Below the pieces are notes generated by a model. The model saw nothing but the letters and a program-made list of their open reading frames with translations, made no database searches and had not been told where the DNA came from. A stretch of 54,332 nt of DNA from Deltaproteobacteria bacterium (lineage in GTDB: Bacteria > Desulfobacterota > Dissulfuribacteria > Dissulfuribacterales > Dissulfuribacteraceae). Every line of letters starts with the position of its first letter. Positions within the stretch are counted from its first letter, which is position 1. The stretch lies in contig JALWQB010000158.1 of the NCBI GenBank assembly GCA_026994795.1, positions 1 through 54,332 of the forward strand, in the 5' to 3' direction. The translations under genes were made by a program, and so were the position numbers. Below are positions 53,353 through 54,332 of the stretch, piece by piece.

Positions 53353-53870
53353 ATGAGGATGGAGAAAAGAGGCTTATTGGGCATGTGGAAACGAGGCGCA
53401 GCAAGAGGCGCAGCAAGTCTTTTTGCTCGGTGTCCCGTGTTGGGGACTGTGGTCAGGCTGCTGCGCTTACGGGGTCTGGCAGTGAGAATTTTGCCGGGGC
53501 ATGTGTCGTGGCAAGGGCGCCATGAGCAGGGTCATGGGCTCCGTTGATACCAACAGTGACGGGAAGATAGATAGGGATGATAGAATGGAGTGGCAGGCCG
53601 CCGTTGATTACTGCGCCGCCCTTACCTATGCTGGCTTTTCCGACTGGCGTCTTCCAAGCGCTTTTGAGCTTGAGACCATAGTTGATAACGGCAGATACGC
53701 CCCTGCCATAGACACCTCGACATTTTCCTGCGAGTCGTCCAATTACTGGTCGTCTACGTCCAACGCGGCCATCCCGATGGCGCGTGGGATGTCATTTCCG
53801 CCATGGCTACGCCGATTGGCATGATAAGGACTATTCCGGTTACGTGCGTTGCGTGCGTGGCGGACTATAG
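53353..53870 (+). pseudogene. DUF1566 (C-type-lectin-like) protein gene, probable DGR target, frameshifted
   Basis: Begins with leader cassette L (AAGGAGG then MRMEKRGLLGM), shared with the giant surface genes. The domain part reads MEWQAAVDYCAALTYAGFSD, WRLPSAFELETIVDNGRY, SCESSNYWSSTSNA, as in DUF1566/FGE-like C-type lectin folds. At least three frameshifts are needed: leader to domain (between about 53470 and 53540), a shift near 53775 to reach DGAWDV, and one near 53795 to reach RHGYADWHDKDYSGYVRCVR followed by GGL and TAG at 53868. The ending YVRCVRGG is typical of targets of diversity-generating retroelements. In the last frame, 13 of the 15 codons from 53799 to 53843 end in C or T, the pattern left when AAC/AAT template codons are mutated at A. 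Confidence 0.6.
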
Positions 53871-53903
53871 ATTATTTTGATATTTGAATATTTGGTAATT
53901 TTT

Positions 53904-54011
53904 ATGGCAAGATATGAGCGCCTTCCCATATTTAGGCAAATGATGGAGCTTGCAGTATATATATTTTTTCAGGGTGGGCAGATTTTACGAATGTTTGGTG
54001 TTTTAAGATAA
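53904..54011 (+). pseudogene. avd: truncated DGR accessory protein (Avd-like) gene
   Basis: Starts 33 bases after the DUF1566 stop and reads MARYERLPIFRQMMELAVYI, close to the opening of the Avd four-helix-bundle protein (M..YEHLPIYK.A.DL.VY), which binds the reverse transcriptase in diversity-generating retroelements. Homology ends after about 20 residues; the frame stops at codon 36. Position and order (target, then avd) match the standard DGR layout. Confidence 0.5.
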
Positions 54012-54016
54012 GATAG

Positions 54017-54112
54017 ATGGCAAAAGTATGCTATATTATAGCTGGTCCAAATGGAGCTGGCAAAACAACTGTTGCGAAAGAATTTCTTCTAATTGAAGCC
54101 AAATGCCTATAG
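54017..54112 (+). pseudogene. truncated zeta-toxin-like P-loop protein
   Basis: A 31-residue frame MAKVCYIIAGPNGAGKTTVA followed by KEFLLIEAKCL and TAG. AGPNGAGKTT is the Walker A motif in the context used by zeta-toxin family kinases, which phosphorylate UDP-N-acetylglucosamine. The rest of the domain is missing and the following 130 bases do not continue it. Confidence 0.5.
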
Positions 54113-54248
54113 TAGATGAATGGATAGTTTTTGTTAGCCTCTGAAAAAGAGAGCTTAGAAGGGCGATAGGAAGGCTGGGTGAAAGGACAAAATGAAAAAC
54201 GGCCTGATAGACTGATAGGAAAATTTAACGAGGCAAGGAGGCGTTGTT

Positions 54249-54332
54249 ATGCAAATAATTACTTTAAAAATAAACGATACTGTAAGTGATAAATTTTTAT
54301 GGCTTTTGAGTCATTTTAATAAACAAGAACTT
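54249..54332 (+). CDS. small antitoxin-like protein (5' part, runs off the window)
   Basis: GGAGG lies seven bases upstream of the ATG. The 28 codons visible read MQIITLKINDTVSDKFLWLL, then SHFNKQEL. This resembles the opening of short type II antitoxin-like proteins that pair with a RelE/ParE-type toxin. The rest is outside the window. Confidence 0.45.
   Translation, partial: MQIITLKINDTVSDKFLWLLSHFNKQEL

Noticed and set aside
53740-54332. Search for the DGR template repeat and reverse transcriptase
   Set aside because: No AAC/AAT-rich near-copy of the variable region and no reverse transcriptase motif was found anywhere in the window, so the DGR is called only as a remnant.

Overview
The window comes from a Gram-negative bacterium with an outer membrane: it carries a complete Mla-type lipid transport operon and a MlaA-like protein. 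Gene content (rapZ next to a mannose-type EIIA, a small SAP/Rho_N protein with a Cys cluster, a giant PEP/pyruvate-binding protein, a deoxyhypusine-synthase-like protein, an aconitase of the ~650-residue putative type) looks like a Desulfobacterota ('Deltaproteobacteria') or Nitrospirota type lineage. This is inference from gene families; no rRNA is present to settle it.

Layout. 0.2-20 kb is mostly housekeeping: sulfotransferase, serA, a GNAT protein, tRNA-Glu, mazG, the mlaEFDCA operon, an LD-carboxypeptidase, a CbpA-type DnaJ, then rapZ, PTS EIIA, rimI, gap and a 1452-codon PEP/pyruvate-binding protein. 20-31 kb is a minus-strand block with arginine genes (argF-D-B), a cytosolic histidine kinase, a decayed hemD, a deoxyhypusine-synthase-like gene, a gmhA-like isomerase and an iron-sulfur flavoprotein, followed by aroD (+) and a UbiA-family prenyltransferase (-). 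Several gaps here are graveyards of mobile DNA: remnants of an IS481-type transposase, a tyrosine recombinase and an AlpA-like regulator, and several families of short inverted-repeat elements.

31.7-48 kb is an accessory island of very large secreted proteins built of ~75-residue Ig-like repeats (896, 1615 and 1772 aa, plus a deletion derivative). They end in similar dockerin/EF-hand-like modules and are interleaved with intact and broken genes for Rpn-type PD-(D/E)XK nucleases. Direct repeats, a shared 5' leader cassette and hybrid junctions show that the surface-protein genes have been recombined and partly duplicated. 48.4-52.5 kb returns to housekeeping (glycosyltransferase, aroE, aconitase-like, tRNA-Ser).

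The last 1.8 kb is a second accessory patch: another broken Rpn-like gene, then a leader cassette fused to a frameshifted DUF1566/C-type-lectin-like gene. Its 3' end looks like the variable region of a diversity-generating retroelement (DGR), and a truncated Avd-like accessory gene follows in the expected position. No reverse transcriptase or template repeat is inside the window. The window ends with a truncated zeta-toxin-like P-loop ORF and the start of a small antitoxin-like gene.

The most notable points are the DGR remnant, the Rpn-nuclease/Ig-repeat island, a MlaF ATPase with a degenerate GGDEF domain fused to its C-terminus, and miniature inverted-repeat elements that have supplied the last codons and stop codons of aroD and a glycosyltransferase gene.
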